In this document: positions 28,080 to 39,414 of the stretch, piece by piece
Position numbering within the stretch: the first letter of the stretch is position 1
Layout: the number at the start of each line of letters is the position of its first letter
Origin: Helicobacter cetorum MIT 99-5656
GTDB taxonomy: Bacteria; Campylobacterota; Campylobacteria; Campylobacterales; Helicobacteraceae
Assembly (NCBI RefSeq): GCF_000259275.1
Contig: NC_017735.1
Span: 124,001 to 188,000 of the forward strand
Reading direction: 5' to 3'
DNA: 64,000 nt
The notes under the pieces: model-generated
Database searches by the model: none
What the model was told of the DNA's origin: nothing
Seen by the model: only the letters and a program-made list of their open reading frames with translations
Made by a program: the position numbers and the translations under genes

Positions 28080-29708
28080 GCTTAGCAAGTAGTATTTATT
28101 ATAACTTAAAAAAAACTAAAATATTTTAATATCTTTAAGTATAAGAGAGTAAATATTGAGAGTGAAATCAAATGATTTTAATAAGCACTGGAGCTTATTC
28201 TCTCTTATACCAATCTATATAAAACGCACAAATAAGCACTCAAATATTCATTAGAGAATATATATATTGGCACCTATTGAGATTTTTAAATCTACTAAAA
28301 TTAACTTAGGGAACATCAATTCTTCTCTCTAAAATCCTTATAAGCTCTACCATAAAGCAAACCTTTTGCTCTTTGTAAAATCTCTCAACCAATTTTAGAA
28401 CGAGACAAACAACTTTCTTAAACAAATATGGCAAAAAAGAAAAATACTCTATTCTTAAAAACATCACTTAATAACACTGTGGATTAACAGCTGTTTTTCC
28501 TATAATATCCTAAGCTTGTGATTTTAACTTCACCCCTAGAAACAAGATATACATTTTAATTGCTACCAATATAGATGTTCAAATACTCTGCATAGCTAAA
28601 CGCTAAGTCACAATAATTCATACTAAAAATTTTATAAATATTCTTACATTTTCTAATAGAGATTATTGGTTGGTTTCAAAAAACCAATTCTACATTCTAG
28701 TTAATAGCTATAGGATTCAAAATTTTTTTAAAAAATAATTAATACGCTCTACCATAGAATAGCCAATAACCCTCCATGACAAACCTTTTTAATTCTCCCA
28801 TTTAGCATGTAGCATTCTTTTGTAATAATACATAAGATTGTCTAAAGATACATATTTTTATCTTAAATCTATACTTTCTCTATCATACAGAGATTATTCG
28901 CTAAGCGTTTTATACAAGCCATCTTAAACAAAAGTTTCTACAACAAATACCTGCTAGTGTTTGCAATTTCTTTTTAAAAACATCGGCAATTTTCTTTTTT
29001 TAAATACAAACTTGCTTTTGTTGGAGTTCGTAGCTTTTTGGGAGATTTTAATCTTTTTTATGCTTGTTTACTCTCTTTAACCAACTTTAACAAGCTATCA
29101 TATAGGGCGATTTGAAACCCTTCTTTTTAAATTAATTTTTGCTTTTCTTTTTCATTTGGCACTCCTTCTTTTTCATTTTTTTGAAAGTTGCCAATAGATT
29201 CTTTCTTATTTTTGGCATTCACTTTTGTTGCTCCTCCCCCATCTCGTCAAACAGATTTTGTGCAAATCATCATTTTGTTTTTTGAAACTCTTTTTGCTAC
29301 ATTGGCACTTTCTGCTAACATATTACTACAAGCTTCTTGCATTTTTTTGCTCTTTCTTATACTCACTTGCCATTTGTAAGTATCCCTAAGCCATTGCATT
29401 ATTCAAAGAAATCTCTTTGAATAAAAAATTTGCTATTTTACTTTCTTTGAGTTAATTCAAAAGTATTTTTATTGTGGCTTACTCATCCTCTTCTCAACAA
29501 AAAACTCCCCCTAACAAGCAAATTAGAAAACAATAGAAAAATAAAAAATAGCTAAGATAGAAAGCAAATACAACCAAAATATTTTACCGATAAACCGACA
29601 AATACCAAATAATCATAGGTTATAAGCAAAATGAAAAGATGAGATGAGTAGAGATAATCTTTCAAAACTAAGCAAAAAGAAGTTCTTCTTTTAGGTAATA
29701 CTCTAATG
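28080..29708. other. Long non-coding, probably decayed region downstream of the 16S gene
   Basis: About 1.6 kb of A+T-rich sequence with no intact gene on either strand. A short broken reading frame on the minus strand is described separately at 29127..29373. On the minus strand TATGGTAGAGC occurs near 28350 and again near 28745. The rest gives no family I can name. Confidence 0.5.
29127..29373 (-). pseudogene. Remnant of a small hydrophilic protein gene
   Basis: On the minus strand ATG 29373 begins MASEYKKEQ. It then needs a one-base shift at an A7 run and read-through of one TGA to continue as MQEACSNMLAESANVAKRV, then GGGATKVNAKNKKESIGNF, ending at TAA 29127. The Lys/Glu/Ala-rich pattern looks like real protein rather than noise, but two disruptions make it a likely dead gene. 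Family unknown. Confidence 0.35.
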
Positions 29709-29734
29709 GCTTTTAATAAGCGAATATTAAAAGC
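29709..29734 (-). other. Hairpin just 3' of the 16S rRNA
   Basis: GCTTTTAATA and TATTAAAAGC form a perfect 10-bp stem with a 6-nt loop, starting 11 nt past the 16S 3' end. It lacks a U-run, so a processing or end-protecting stem is more likely than a simple terminator. Confidence 0.5.
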
Positions 29735-29744
29735 TCTTCTCTAG

Positions 29745-31247
<1,503 letters not shown>

Positions 31248-31685
31248 AAGTGTTTGTCCTAAAGCTCTTTCTATTTTAAATGCGTATCACAAGAACTCGT
31301 TTTAATAATAAAACGGGTTGTGTTCTTAAGTATTACAACAATACAAAAAAGAAAGAAACTTTTTAAAATTAAAGGTTTAACAAAATGCTAACCCAAGTAA
31401 AATATTTTTCAATTATTAGAACCGTCTATTGAGAAGTGGAAGCTATAACCCTTCCAAACTCCCAAATAATCCGACTCTTAAATTTAGAATATCCCTTTTA
31501 AAAAGAACTTCTTAAATTTTGCTTAGTTTTCAAAGATCGTTTGCTTTAATAAGCTATCCTTGTGTTAAAAGACTTTTTTAAAAGCTCTTGCTGAAACAAG
31601 GAAGTGAAAGTATAGCTATACAAAGCTTAAGGTTTGCTTAAAGTATAAAGATTTTCTGGTTAAGTAAGTTAAAATTTTGGAGCGA
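31248..31685 (-). other. 16S rRNA leader
   Basis: No gene is visible. This is the transcribed leader of the 16S unit, about 360 nt from the promoter at 31609, plus the short gap to the MFS transporter gene. Confidence 0.6.
31609..31655 (-). promoter_or_regulatory. Promoter of the 16S rRNA gene
   Basis: On the minus strand TATACT (31609..31614) is preceded by TTTAAGCAAACCTTAAGC, nearly the same block found ahead of the 23S promoter at 549..593. The matching element in two unlinked rRNA units supports co-ordinated control of both rRNAs. Confidence 0.65.
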
Positions 31686-32855
31686 TTAGGTTTTGAGAAA
31701 TTTAAAACCCACCAAAAACACGCACACACTCCCTAATAATATACCATTAAGCACTAGTTCACCCCCATTTTCAAGGATTATTCCCACACTCAAACTAGCC
31801 ATTAAGTTCGCTCCAAAAATTGCTATAGCATTTAACTCTTGTAATTTGACTTGGTTTTTGGACTGAATGCTGTTAAACAAGAAAGTTCCCCCATTAAAAC
31901 TCAACGACCATGCAATGCCTACAAAAATGAGCGATACTAAAAAGCCCCAAAAATCTTGGCTCATTAGAGCTACAATGCCAGCGATACCATAAAAAATCAT
32001 GCCTATCACAATAAGTCTAAAAGGATTGAGTTTTTTAACTAAAAATGCAAGCAATAAGCTTGGAGCATACATGGCTATAAAATGCCACATCAAAACATTT
32101 TTGATTTCTTGTGGTTCATAATGTGCCATGCTTAAAGGCAGAGCGTTCATCATTAAAATCATTAAAGAAAAGCCCACAGCACATGATAAGGTAGCCCTTA
32201 AAAAATGGGGTTCTTTCAAGCATTCTAGTAGTGTTGCTTTTATCTTTGGCTTAGGGGGTAAGGGCATTAATTCTAAAAACATAGTGCATAAGAAATTCAA
32301 AGCACACAAGATTAAAACAAAAATGAATGAACCCACAAAAGGGGTATGCATAAGATGGAGTCCAAAATGAGCTAAATTAGGACCTAAAACGCCCCCTAGT
32401 ATGCCACCCCCTACAATTAAAGCGCTCGCTTTGTAAGCATGATTTTGATTAGCATTTTTTAAAGCTTCATTAACTAAAAAGCGGTAAAAGCCATTTAGGG
32501 CTGTGAAAAACCCAAGCAAAAAGGTGGCTAAACAAAAGAGCCAAAAAGAGCCTTGAAATAAAGCAAGAATGGCTAACAACGCCCCACAAACCCCTACAAA
32601 AGCGCTCCACAAAAAAGCCTTTTTTCTGCCCAACTTGTAGATGATATTAGAAGAAAAAAATACCGCTATAAAAGCTCCACAAAGCGTTAGAGAGACAGCT
32701 AGAGTGCTGAAATTAAGCACAAAAGCACCCGCATGTTTATTGAGCTGTTCTACAAACCACTTCCCTGCTAAAGGGCTAGAAAAGGTTAATAAACTAATCA
32801 CTGCCCCATTAAACCCCTGAGACAGAAAAAGTAGGAAGATGTTTTTGTTAAACAT
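31686..32855 (-). CDS. MFS transporter
   Basis: The 389-residue protein has about 12 hydrophobic segments and a YKLGRKKAFLWSA loop after helix 2, the usual major-facilitator loop. A central loop (LMPLPPKPKIKATLLE) separates the two halves. The substrate cannot be told from sequence; efflux or metabolite export are both possible. ATG 32855 (MFNKNIF) is preferred to TTG 32876. It follows the protease-like gene by 33 nt and may share its transcript. Confidence 0.85.
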   Translation of the reverse strand: MFNKNIFLLFLSQGFNGAVISLLTFSSPLAGKWFVEQLNKHAGAFVLNFSTLAVSLTLCGAFIAVFFSSNIIYKLGRKKAFLWSAFVGVCGALLAILALFQGSFWLFCLATFLLGFFTALNGFYRFLVNEALKNANQNHAYKASALIVGGGILGGVLGPNLAHFGLHLMHTPFVGSFIFVLILCALNFLCTMFLELMPLPPKPKIKATLLECLKEPHFLRATLSCAVGFSLMILMMNALPLSMAHYEPQEIKNVLMWHFIAMYAPSLLLAFLVKKLNPFRLIVIGMIFYGIAGIVALMSQDFWGFLVSLIFVGIAWSLSFNGGTFLFNSIQSKNQVKLQELNAIAIFGANLMASLSVGIILENGGELVLNGILLGSVCVFLVGFKFLKT

Positions 32856-32888
32856 AAACACTGCCCCCAAACGCAACTCATAAATAGC

Positions 32889-33707
32889 CTAAAAGATACG
32901 CTCTTTTTTTAAATCATTCAAAAACTGCGTAATATTTTCTTTAGGAATAATCAATAGAGTTTGTTGATTTTCTAAGGTGCTACTAGCAATTCCTATAAAC
33001 TCTCCCACATCACTAAAATAAGGTCTTCCCCCCCATAATAAGCTCCCTTTCTTAAAGGAACTTTTGGGCAAGAAAAATTTTTTGGATTCCAAAAGTTCAG
33101 ATACGGAAATGTCCGTAGTCTGTATAGAAAAAGAATTTTCATCATCAAGTGCAGGGTAGTAAAGCTCCGAATTTGATACTTCCTTGTTTGAATAAGAGCT
33201 TAGATAGAAAGTTTGAGCATACTTGGTGTAAATCCTAGCGTGGTAGTAGCTTTCTTCTCTTTTATGGCAATAGTCATCTCTAAAATCTGAAGTTTTTAAA
33301 AGCGAAAGCCCTTTACTTCTATCAATCGTCTCAAGACGCAAGCTCGCTACACAAATAAGTTCTTTAGTGCTGTCATCTTGCATTTTGGCTAAAATCATCT
33401 TAGGATACAACCCATTAGAGTAAAGTGTCTCAGAAGAGGCGATATAATGCCCATTCTCTAGTAGAGTTGCATAACCTTGCTTGTAAGTTCCATCGCTGAA
33501 ATACACTTTCAATAATGCAACAGAATAAATCCACTTAGGAAGCGTCAAGTCTATAGGGGGGTCATTTCTAATGATTTCAATAGGATAAAATCCTTGTATG
33601 TAAGGGTCAATACCAACTTCTTTAGCACTCATTACACTTGGCATACCCAACAAAAACAACGCCTTACAACAACCAACTACTAATCTTGTCTTTTTTCTCA
33701 AATCCAT
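32889..33707 (-). CDS. Secreted trypsin-fold-like protein lacking catalytic residues
   Basis: The 272-residue product starts at ATG 33707 with a signal peptide ending near MSA. The body resembles trypsin-like serine proteases: GYATLLENGHYIASSETLYS aligns with the strand and catalytic His region, and GSLLWGGRPYFSDVGEFIGIA aligns with the GNSGGP region. The catalytic His position reads Ser-Glu and the Ser position reads Leu-Trp, so it is likely inactive and may act as a binding protein. The fold assignment is by pattern only. Confidence 0.5.
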   Translation of the reverse strand: MDLRKKTRLVVGCCKALFLLGMPSVMSAKEVGIDPYIQGFYPIEIIRNDPPIDLTLPKWIYSVALLKVYFSDGTYKQGYATLLENGHYIASSETLYSNGLYPKMILAKMQDDSTKELICVASLRLETIDRSKGLSLLKTSDFRDDYCHKREESYYHARIYTKYAQTFYLSSYSNKEVSNSELYYPALDDENSFSIQTTDISVSELLESKKFFLPKSSFKKGSLLWGGRPYFSDVGEFIGIASSTLENQQTLLIIPKENITQFLNDLKKERIF

Positions 33708-33803
33708 TAAGTTAACACCAAACAACTATCATTAAAGCTAGTAATTTTTCAAAAACAACTCAAGCCACTATCGGCTAAAATACCACTTGTTTTAATTTAC
33801 TGC

Positions 33804-33809
33804 TATAAT
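33804..33809 (+). promoter_or_regulatory. -10 box for the cyclophilin-csrA-ispE run
   Basis: TGCTATAAT, an extended -10 box, lies 53 nt before the cyclophilin ATG and about 95 nt from the divergent gene. Confidence 0.55.
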
Positions 33810-33861
33810 ACGCACTTGAAATATAGCCAAAAACACCATGTAAAAAGGATTTATTAGGATT

Positions 33862-34350
33862 ATGGACTCTATCAAAACTTACGATATTAAAGAAGAAGAA
33901 CTTGCTAAGTGTGCTTACGCTACCCTAAAAACAAATCAAGGCAGTTTGACATTAGAGCTTTTTTACAAAGATGCACCCCAGGCGGTGAGCAATTTTATAA
34001 CTTTGGCTAAAGAAGGCTTTTATAATGGTCTTAGCTTCCATCGTGTGATTGCAGGCTTTGTAGCTCAAGGGGGCTGTCCTTATGGCACAGGCACAGGCGG
34101 TCCTGGACATCGCATTAAATGTGAAGTAGCTAATAACCCGCACAAGCATAAGCGGGGTTCTCTCTCTATGGCGCATGCTGGAAGAGACACTGGGGGAAGT
34201 CAATTTTTCTTGTGCTTTGTGGATTTACCCCATTTAGATGGCGAGCATACCGTCTTTGGCAAAATCATCAATACAGAAGGTCTTGCCGTTCTAGATAAAA
34301 TCAAGCAAGGCGATATTATAGAGGGCGTTACCTTTGATTCTTCTCTATAA
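33862..34350 (+). CDS. ppiA: Cyclophilin-type peptidyl-prolyl isomerase
   Basis: Speeds cis-trans isomerisation at proline. The 162-residue protein has the cyclophilin signatures [37 protein letters not shown] and [11 protein letters not shown]. No signal peptide is seen, so it is probably cytoplasmic. It heads the plus-strand block that runs to mnmE, with csrA 15 nt downstream. From memory it matches HP1441. Confidence 0.93.
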   Translation: MDSIKTYDIKEEELAKCAYATLKTNQGSLTLELFYKDAPQAVSNFITLAKEGFYNGLSFHRVIAGFVAQGGCPYGTGTGGPGHRIKCEVANNPHKHKRGSLSMAHAGRDTGGSQFFLCFVDLPHLDGEHTVFGKIINTEGLAVLDKIKQGDIIEGVTFDSSL

Positions 34351-34365
34351 GGCGAGATACTAAAC

Positions 34366-34596
34366 ATGCTCATACTCAGTCGCAAAGTTAACGAAGGAAT
34401 CATTATTGATGATAACATTCATATCAAAGTGATTTCTGTAGATAGAGGGAGTGTGCGTTTGGGGTTTGAAGCACCTAATAACACCCTTATTTTGCGTGCT
34501 GAACTCAAGGAAGCCATTGTCTCAGAAAATCAAAAAGCTTCCATAGCCGTAGATGAAAGCTTGTTAGAAAATATTAAGAAAGCTATTAAAACCTAG
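34366..34596 (+). CDS. csrA: Carbon storage regulator CsrA
   Basis: CsrA binds GGA motifs in mRNA leaders and controls motility and stress genes after transcription. The 76-residue product starts [15 protein letters not shown], and [11 protein letters not shown] follows, as in all CsrA. In epsilonproteobacteria CsrA is countered by FliW, which is not in this window. ispE starts on the next base. Confidence 0.96.
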   Translation: MLILSRKVNEGIIIDDNIHIKVISVDRGSVRLGFEAPNNTLILRAELKEAIVSENQKASIAVDESLLENIKKAIKT

Positions 34597-35388
34597 ATGC
34601 TTTGCTGTTTTGAAGCCTATCCTAAAATCAACATTTTTTTAAAGATTCTCCAAAAAGAAGGGACTTATCACAAACTCATCTCTCGCATGTGCTTAGTAAA
34701 AGACAAACTAAAGGACACTATCAGCATTAAAAACGCACCATCTTTTTCACTCAAAGGAAATTTTGATTGCCCCATAGAAGAAAACTCGCTTTTTAAGGCT
34801 CTCCAAGCGCTAAAAAATTTTTTAAAGCAAAAAAACTTCTCAAATTCTCTTGTAAAATCTCTAGATACTCTGGCGATTGAAGCGGAAAAAAACATTCCTA
34901 CTCAAGCTGGATTAGGCGGTGGGAGTGCTGATGCTGGGGGGCTTATCTATCATTTGAATGAAGTTTTTGAGCTGCAACTAAGCTTAGAAGAGCTTTATTC
35001 TATCGGTTCTTTAGTGGGTGCGGATACAAACTTCTTCATCTCACAATATCAAAGTGCGAATGCGACTTCTTATGGCGAAGTCATTGAACCATTTAAAGAA
35101 GACTCTTTAACAAATCGCATAGAAATCTATGTGCCTAACAATATTTCTTGTAGCACAAAAGCTATCTATCAGGCCTATAGCCCTAAAACTTGTTTCTCTC
35201 AAACGCATATGTGGCTTGAAAAACCTAGTTTAGAATGCTTAAATACCTACCACAGAAGCGAACTTAACGACCTTTTAGAGCCAGCCCTACTCACGCACCC
35301 CACCCTAAAAAACATAGAGAGCGAACTAGGTAATGAGTGGTTTTTTAGTGGGAGTGGGAGTGCGTTTTTTAGGCTAAAGCGTGCTTAA
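34597..35388 (+). CDS. ispE: 4-diphosphocytidyl-2-C-methyl-D-erythritol kinase
   Basis: IspE phosphorylates CDP-ME in the non-mevalonate isoprenoid pathway. The 263-residue GHMP kinase shows AYPKINIFLKI at the N-terminus, the ATP loop PTQAGLGGGSADAGG, GADTNFFI, and FFSGSGSAFF at the end. It starts directly after the csrA stop and lies 12 nt before smpB. Confidence 0.94.
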   Translation: MLCCFEAYPKINIFLKILQKEGTYHKLISRMCLVKDKLKDTISIKNAPSFSLKGNFDCPIEENSLFKALQALKNFLKQKNFSNSLVKSLDTLAIEAEKNIPTQAGLGGGSADAGGLIYHLNEVFELQLSLEELYSIGSLVGADTNFFISQYQSANATSYGEVIEPFKEDSLTNRIEIYVPNNISCSTKAIYQAYSPKTCFSQTHMWLEKPSLECLNTYHRSELNDLLEPALLTHPTLKNIESELGNEWFFSGSGSAFFRLKRA

Positions 35389-35400
35389 AAGGGGGTTGAA

Positions 35401-35859
35401 TTGAAACTCATTGCTAACAATAAAAAAGCCTATTTTGATTATGAAATTTTAGAGACTTTAGAAGCAGGGTTGGTGCTTTTAGGCTCTGAAGTAAAAGCTT
35501 TAAGACAATCTAGGGTGAATTTAAAGGATAATTTTGTTAAAATAATCAAAAGAGAAGCTTTTTTATTTGGTGTTCATATATCATATTTAGATACAATCCA
35601 TGCCTATTATAAGCCAAATGAAAGGCGAGAGCGTAAATTGCTTCTGCATAAAAAGCAATTGCTCAAATGGCAGGCTGAGGTATCCAAAGAACGCTTGAGT
35701 ATTGTAGGGCTAAAGCTATATTTTAACGAACGAAATAGAGCTAAAATCCAAATCGCTTTAGTGAAAGGAAAAAAATTGCACGACAAAAGACAGAGCCTAA
35801 AGGAAAAAGCGCTCAATAAAGAAGTTCTTGCTAGTTTAAAACACCACTTTAAAGGATAA
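35401..35859 (+). CDS. smpB: tmRNA-binding protein SmpB
   Basis: SmpB brings tmRNA to stalled ribosomes in trans-translation, which is essential in H. pylori. The 152-residue protein has NKKAYFDYEILETLEAGL, LLGSEVKALR, and the basic end segment GKKLHDKRQSLKEK. The start is TTG with AAGGGGG upstream. ssrA itself is not in the window. Confidence 0.95.
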   Translation: MKLIANNKKAYFDYEILETLEAGLVLLGSEVKALRQSRVNLKDNFVKIIKREAFLFGVHISYLDTIHAYYKPNERRERKLLLHKKQLLKWQAEVSKERLSIVGLKLYFNERNRAKIQIALVKGKKLHDKRQSLKEKALNKEVLASLKHHFKG

Positions 35860-35861
35860 GT

Positions 35862-36314
35862 ATGAAAGAAATGGTAGATTATGGGATTATAGGGTTTTTG
35901 TTGTTTCTATCCGTAATAGTTTTAGCTATCGCTATAGAAAGAATGTGGTTTTTTGCTACGGTGCGTGTAGATGACTACACAGACAGACGCAAATTAGAAC
36001 TAGCCCTACACAAACGCTTGACTCTAGTAGCCACTATCGGTTCAAACGCCCCCTATATCGGTCTTTTAGGAACCGTTGTAGGGATTATGCTCACTTTTAT
36101 GGATTTAGGCTCTGCGGCAGGCATAGATACTAAGGCAATTATGACTAACCTAGCCCTTGCTTTAAAAGCAACCGGTATGGGACTGCTTGTGGCTATTCCT
36201 GCAATCGTTATTTATAACTTGCTTGTGAGAAAGAGCGAAATTTTAGTAACTAAATGGGATATTTTCCACCACCCTGTTGACACTCAATCAAATGAGATTT
36301 ACTCACAAGCATAA
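35862..36314 (+). CDS. exbB: ExbB/TolQ-type proton channel protein
   Basis: ExbB forms the inner-membrane channel that energises TonB-dependent transport with ExbD. The 150-residue protein has three membrane helices at about 9..25, 60..80 and 100..125. The family segment NAPYIGLLGTVVGIMLTF and the later ALKATGMGLLVAIPAIVIYN are present. It is followed by exbD after 9 nt. tonB is not next to it here. Confidence 0.93.
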   Translation: MKEMVDYGIIGFLLFLSVIVLAIAIERMWFFATVRVDDYTDRRKLELALHKRLTLVATIGSNAPYIGLLGTVVGIMLTFMDLGSAAGIDTKAIMTNLALALKATGMGLLVAIPAIVIYNLLVRKSEILVTKWDIFHHPVDTQSNEIYSQA

Positions 36315-36323
36315 GGACTAGCG

Positions 36324-36725
36324 GTGAAAAAAGTAGAATCAATGAATGTGGTGCCTTTTATTGACATCATGCTTGTTTTGCTTGTTATCGTGCTTACAAC
36401 AGCATCTTTTGTGCAAACTTCAAAGCTTCCTATTAGTATTCCCCAAGTGGATAAGGATAGCACTGATTCTAAAGATGTCTTAGATAAAAAGCAAGTTACC
36501 ATCGCTATTTCTAACAAAGGCACATTCTATTTAGATGATAAAGAAATTAGTTTTGATGTCTTAAAGGAAAAGGTTTCAGCCTATCCTAAAGATACCCCCA
36601 TTGTCTTACAAGGCGATAAACAAAGCAATTTAGATAGTTTTGTAAAGGTTGTAGATTTATTACAAACAAACGAACTAAAGCAACTTTATATCCTTGTTGA
36701 AGATAAAAAGGGTCAAACGGAGTAG
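36324..36725 (+). CDS. exbD: ExbD/TolR-type protein
   Basis: ExbD is the partner of ExbB. The 133-residue protein has a short cytoplasmic start, one membrane helix at about 9..30 containing the proton-carrying Asp in VPFIDIMLVLLVIVL, and a periplasmic domain ending with ELKQLYILVEDKKG. The start is GTG with AAGGACTAG upstream. Confidence 0.93.
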   Translation: MKKVESMNVVPFIDIMLVLLVIVLTTASFVQTSKLPISIPQVDKDSTDSKDVLDKKQVTIAISNKGTFYLDDKEISFDVLKEKVSAYPKDTPIVLQGDKQSNLDSFVKVVDLLQTNELKQLYILVEDKKGQTE

Positions 36726-36803
36726 CTTTTAGTCAATTTTTAGCATTCTTTGGCTAGAATCTACGCTTATGTTTAATATTGATAATAAAAGGAAGTTTAA
36801 GAA

Positions 36804-36938
36804 ATGAAACGCACTTACCAACCCCATAACACACCAAGAAAGCGAACGCATGGCTTTTTGGTAAGAATGAAGACAAAAAACGGACGCAAGGTTATTAATG
36901 CCAGACGAGCTAAGGGCAGAAAAAAGCTTTCCGTCTAA
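36804..36938 (+). CDS. rpmH: 50S ribosomal protein L34
   Basis: The 44-residue product begins [19 protein letters not shown] and ends [11 protein letters not shown], the L34 signature. GGAAG precedes the start. It overlaps rnpA by 41 nt, the usual tight rpmH-rnpA arrangement. Confidence 0.98.
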   Translation: MKRTYQPHNTPRKRTHGFLVRMKTKNGRKVINARRAKGRKKLSV

Positions 36939-37419
36939 ACTTTATAGTTCTTTAAAAAATAAGAGCGAGTTTGATAGGGTTTATAAAAGGGGTTTTAAAA
37001 AGCATAACCCTTTTTTTTCGCTGTATGTTTTGGATTTGAAATCTTTCAATAGGGTTTCGCAACGCTCACAGGCTTTTTCAAAAGAGCAGCAATCTCTCCG
37101 GCATTCGCACACGGCTTTTTGTAACTCTAGCGATAAAGACACAAAAGCACTTTTTCTGTTGGGCTTAAGTGTTTCTAAAAAAGTGGGTAACGCTACAAAG
37201 CGTAACCTTGTCAAACGCCGTTTTCGCTCATTAGTTACAAGGCATGTTGCCCTTTGTAAAGGGTTTGCTCTAGTGTTTGTGCCTAGAGGCGATTGCTGTC
37301 ATTTGGATTTTTGGACTTTAGAAAAGCATTTCTTAGAAATGATGGTTTCAATCAAGAACTATGCGAATAAAGCGTTAAAGGATTTTAAAAAAGGAACGAC
37401 CAATAGCTATGCAAAATGA
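36898..37419 (+). CDS. rnpA: Ribonuclease P protein component
   Basis: The protein subunit of RNase P, which matures tRNA 5' ends. The 173-residue product has [14 protein letters not shown] near the N-terminus and the signature [15 protein letters not shown] segment of about 40 residues between these ([10 protein letters not shown] and following) lengthens the protein over typical 115..120-residue family members, as in H. pylori. The start overlaps rpmH by 41 nt; a later internal start is possible. Confidence 0.92.
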   Translation: MPDELRAEKSFPSKLYSSLKNKSEFDRVYKRGFKKHNPFFSLYVLDLKSFNRVSQRSQAFSKEQQSLRHSHTAFCNSSDKDTKALFLLGLSVSKKVGNATKRNLVKRRFRSLVTRHVALCKGFALVFVPRGDCCHLDFWTLEKHFLEMMVSIKNYANKALKDFKKGTTNSYAK

Positions 37420-37759
37420 TAAAACACCTTTTTTAAGTGTTATTCTCACAACATTAATTAAATGTTACCAACGCTTTTTTTCTGTTTTTAAGCTTTCAAG
37501 CTGTCGGTTTTATCCCACTTGCTCTAATTATGCTCTATGGTTGCTCCATTTTGAAAATCCCCTCATTGCTATAGGCAAAATCATTCTAAGAATACTTTCA
37601 TGCAACCCCATTTGTTCTGGGGGCATTGCTTATCCCATTACCACTTGTTTAAAACGCCCTAATTTGCTCAAACCACACCACAAAATTTTTAAAACAATCA
37701 TTTTTTGGCTCATTCCTACCACAAAGAGCCACACAGCTTATTACATCATTAAGGTTTAA
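37409..37759 (+). CDS. yidD: Membrane protein insertion efficiency factor YidD
   Basis: YidD helps YidC-dependent insertion. The 116-residue product has the signature [17 protein letters not shown] and CNPICSGG. The C-terminal 35 residues are an extra basic and hydrophobic tail. It overlaps rnpA by 11 nt and precedes yidC by 5 nt. Confidence 0.92.
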   Translation: MQNDKTPFLSVILTTLIKCYQRFFSVFKLSSCRFYPTCSNYALWLLHFENPLIAIGKIILRILSCNPICSGGIAYPITTCLKRPNLLKPHHKIFKTIIFWLIPTTKSHTAYYIIKV

Positions 37760-37764
37760 TCAAA

Positions 37765-39405
37765 ATGGATAAAAACAATAACACTAATCTCCGCCTGATT
37801 TTAGCGGTTGCTCTCTCTTTCTTGTTTATCACCCTTTATACCTATTATTTTCAAAAGCAAGAAAAACCAACCGCTCAAAGCCACAAAGAAATAGCCTCAA
37901 ATCACTCCAAAGCTTCTAGCCCTAACGCACCAAGCATAAACTCTCAAAGCTCTAGCACTCCCCAAATAATACCCCAAGAAAATTTGTTAAGCACCATTTC
38001 TTTTGAGCATGCTAAAATTGAAATTGATTCTTTGGGGCGTATCAAACAGGTTTATCTCAAGGATAAAAAATACCTAACCCCTAAAGAAAAAGGCTTTTTA
38101 GAGCATGTAAGCCATCTTTTTAACCCCAAAGCAAACTCACAAACCGCCCTAAAAGAACTCCCCCTTTTAGGTGTGGATAAACTCAAGCCTTTAGAAGTGC
38201 GTTTTTTAGACCCTACGCTCAATAGCAAAGCCTTCAACACCCCTTATAGCGCTTCAAAAACACATCTTGGACCTAATGAACAACTCATTTTGACTCAAGA
38301 TTTAGGCACTATTACACTCATTAAAACCCTAACTTTCTATGATGATTTGCATTATGATTTGCAAATCACTCTCAAAGCCCCCAACAACGCTATTCCTAGC
38401 TATGTTATTACTAATGGTTATAGACCGGTTGCTGATTCAGACAGCTATGCATTTTCAGGCGTGCTTTTGGAAAACAATGACAAAAAGATTGAAAAAATTG
38501 AAGATAAAGATGCTAAAGAAATCAAGCGTTTTTCTAACACTCTCTTTTTATCTAGCGTAGATAGATACTATACCACCTTGCTCTTTACCAACGATTCTAA
38601 AGGTTTTGAAACCTTAATTGATTCAGAAGTCGGCACAAAAAATCCCTTAGGGTTTATCTCTCTCAAAAACGATGTGAATTTGCATGGCTATATCGGACCT
38701 AAGGATTACCGCTCTTTAAAAGCGATTGCACCCATGCTCACTGATACTATAGAATATGGGTTAATCACTTTCTTTGCAAAGGGCGTGTTTGTTTTGCTGG
38801 ATTATCTGTATCAGTTTGTAGGTAACTGGGGCTGGGCTATCATTCTTTTAACGATTGTGGTGCGTCTTGTTCTCTATCCCTTAAGCTATAAGGGTATGGT
38901 GAGCATGCAAAAACTCAAAGATTTAGCCCCAAAAATGAAAGAACTTCAAGAAAAATACAAAGGTGAACCCCAAAAATTGCAAGCTAACATGATGCAACTT
39001 TACAAAAAACATGGGGCTAATCCGCTAGGAGGCTGTTTGCCCTTAATCCTACAAATTCCGGTGTTTTTTGCTATCTATAGAGTGCTGTATAATGCTGTAG
39101 AATTGAAGAGTGCTGAATGGATTTTGTGGATACATGATTTGTCTGTAATGGACCCGTATTTTATTCTCCCCTTATTTATGGGGGCTTCTATGTATTGGCA
39201 CCAAAGCATCACGCCAAACACCATGACAGACCCCATGCAAGCAAAGATTTTTAAGCTCTTGCCCCTATTATTCACTTTATTTTTAATCACTTTTCCTGCA
39301 GGTCTTGTGCTGTATTGGACAACAAACAATATTCTTTCTGTTTTACAGCAATTCATTATCAACAAAATTTTAGAAAACAAAAAGCATTCCCACTCCAAAA
39401 CATAA
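37765..39405 (+). CDS. yidC: Membrane protein insertase YidC
   Basis: YidC inserts and folds inner-membrane proteins. The 546-residue product has an N-terminal helix at about 9..27, a large periplasmic domain, and the conserved C-terminal core with about five helices. It includes NWGWAIILLTIVVRLVLYPL (with the conserved Arg), NPLGGCLPLILQIPVF and FPAGLVLYWTTNNI. The order rpmH, rnpA, yidD, yidC, jag, mnmE is the classic cluster. Confidence 0.97.
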   Translation: MDKNNNTNLRLILAVALSFLFITLYTYYFQKQEKPTAQSHKEIASNHSKASSPNAPSINSQSSSTPQIIPQENLLSTISFEHAKIEIDSLGRIKQVYLKDKKYLTPKEKGFLEHVSHLFNPKANSQTALKELPLLGVDKLKPLEVRFLDPTLNSKAFNTPYSASKTHLGPNEQLILTQDLGTITLIKTLTFYDDLHYDLQITLKAPNNAIPSYVITNGYRPVADSDSYAFSGVLLENNDKKIEKIEDKDAKEIKRFSNTLFLSSVDRYYTTLLFTNDSKGFETLIDSEVGTKNPLGFISLKNDVNLHGYIGPKDYRSLKAIAPMLTDTIEYGLITFFAKGVFVLLDYLYQFVGNWGWAIILLTIVVRLVLYPLSYKGMVSMQKLKDLAPKMKELQEKYKGEPQKLQANMMQLYKKHGANPLGGCLPLILQIPVFFAIYRVLYNAVELKSAEWILWIHDLSVMDPYFILPLFMGASMYWHQSITPNTMTDPMQAKIFKLLPLLFTLFLITFPAGLVLYWTTNNILSVLQQFIINKILENKKHSHSKT

Positions 39406-39414
39406 AGGTTTATC

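Noticed and set aside
29188-29379. Plus-strand 63-residue frame next to the 16S gene
   Set aside because: It is Phe/Leu-rich reading of A+T-rich DNA; the opposite strand has the more protein-like, though broken, frame.
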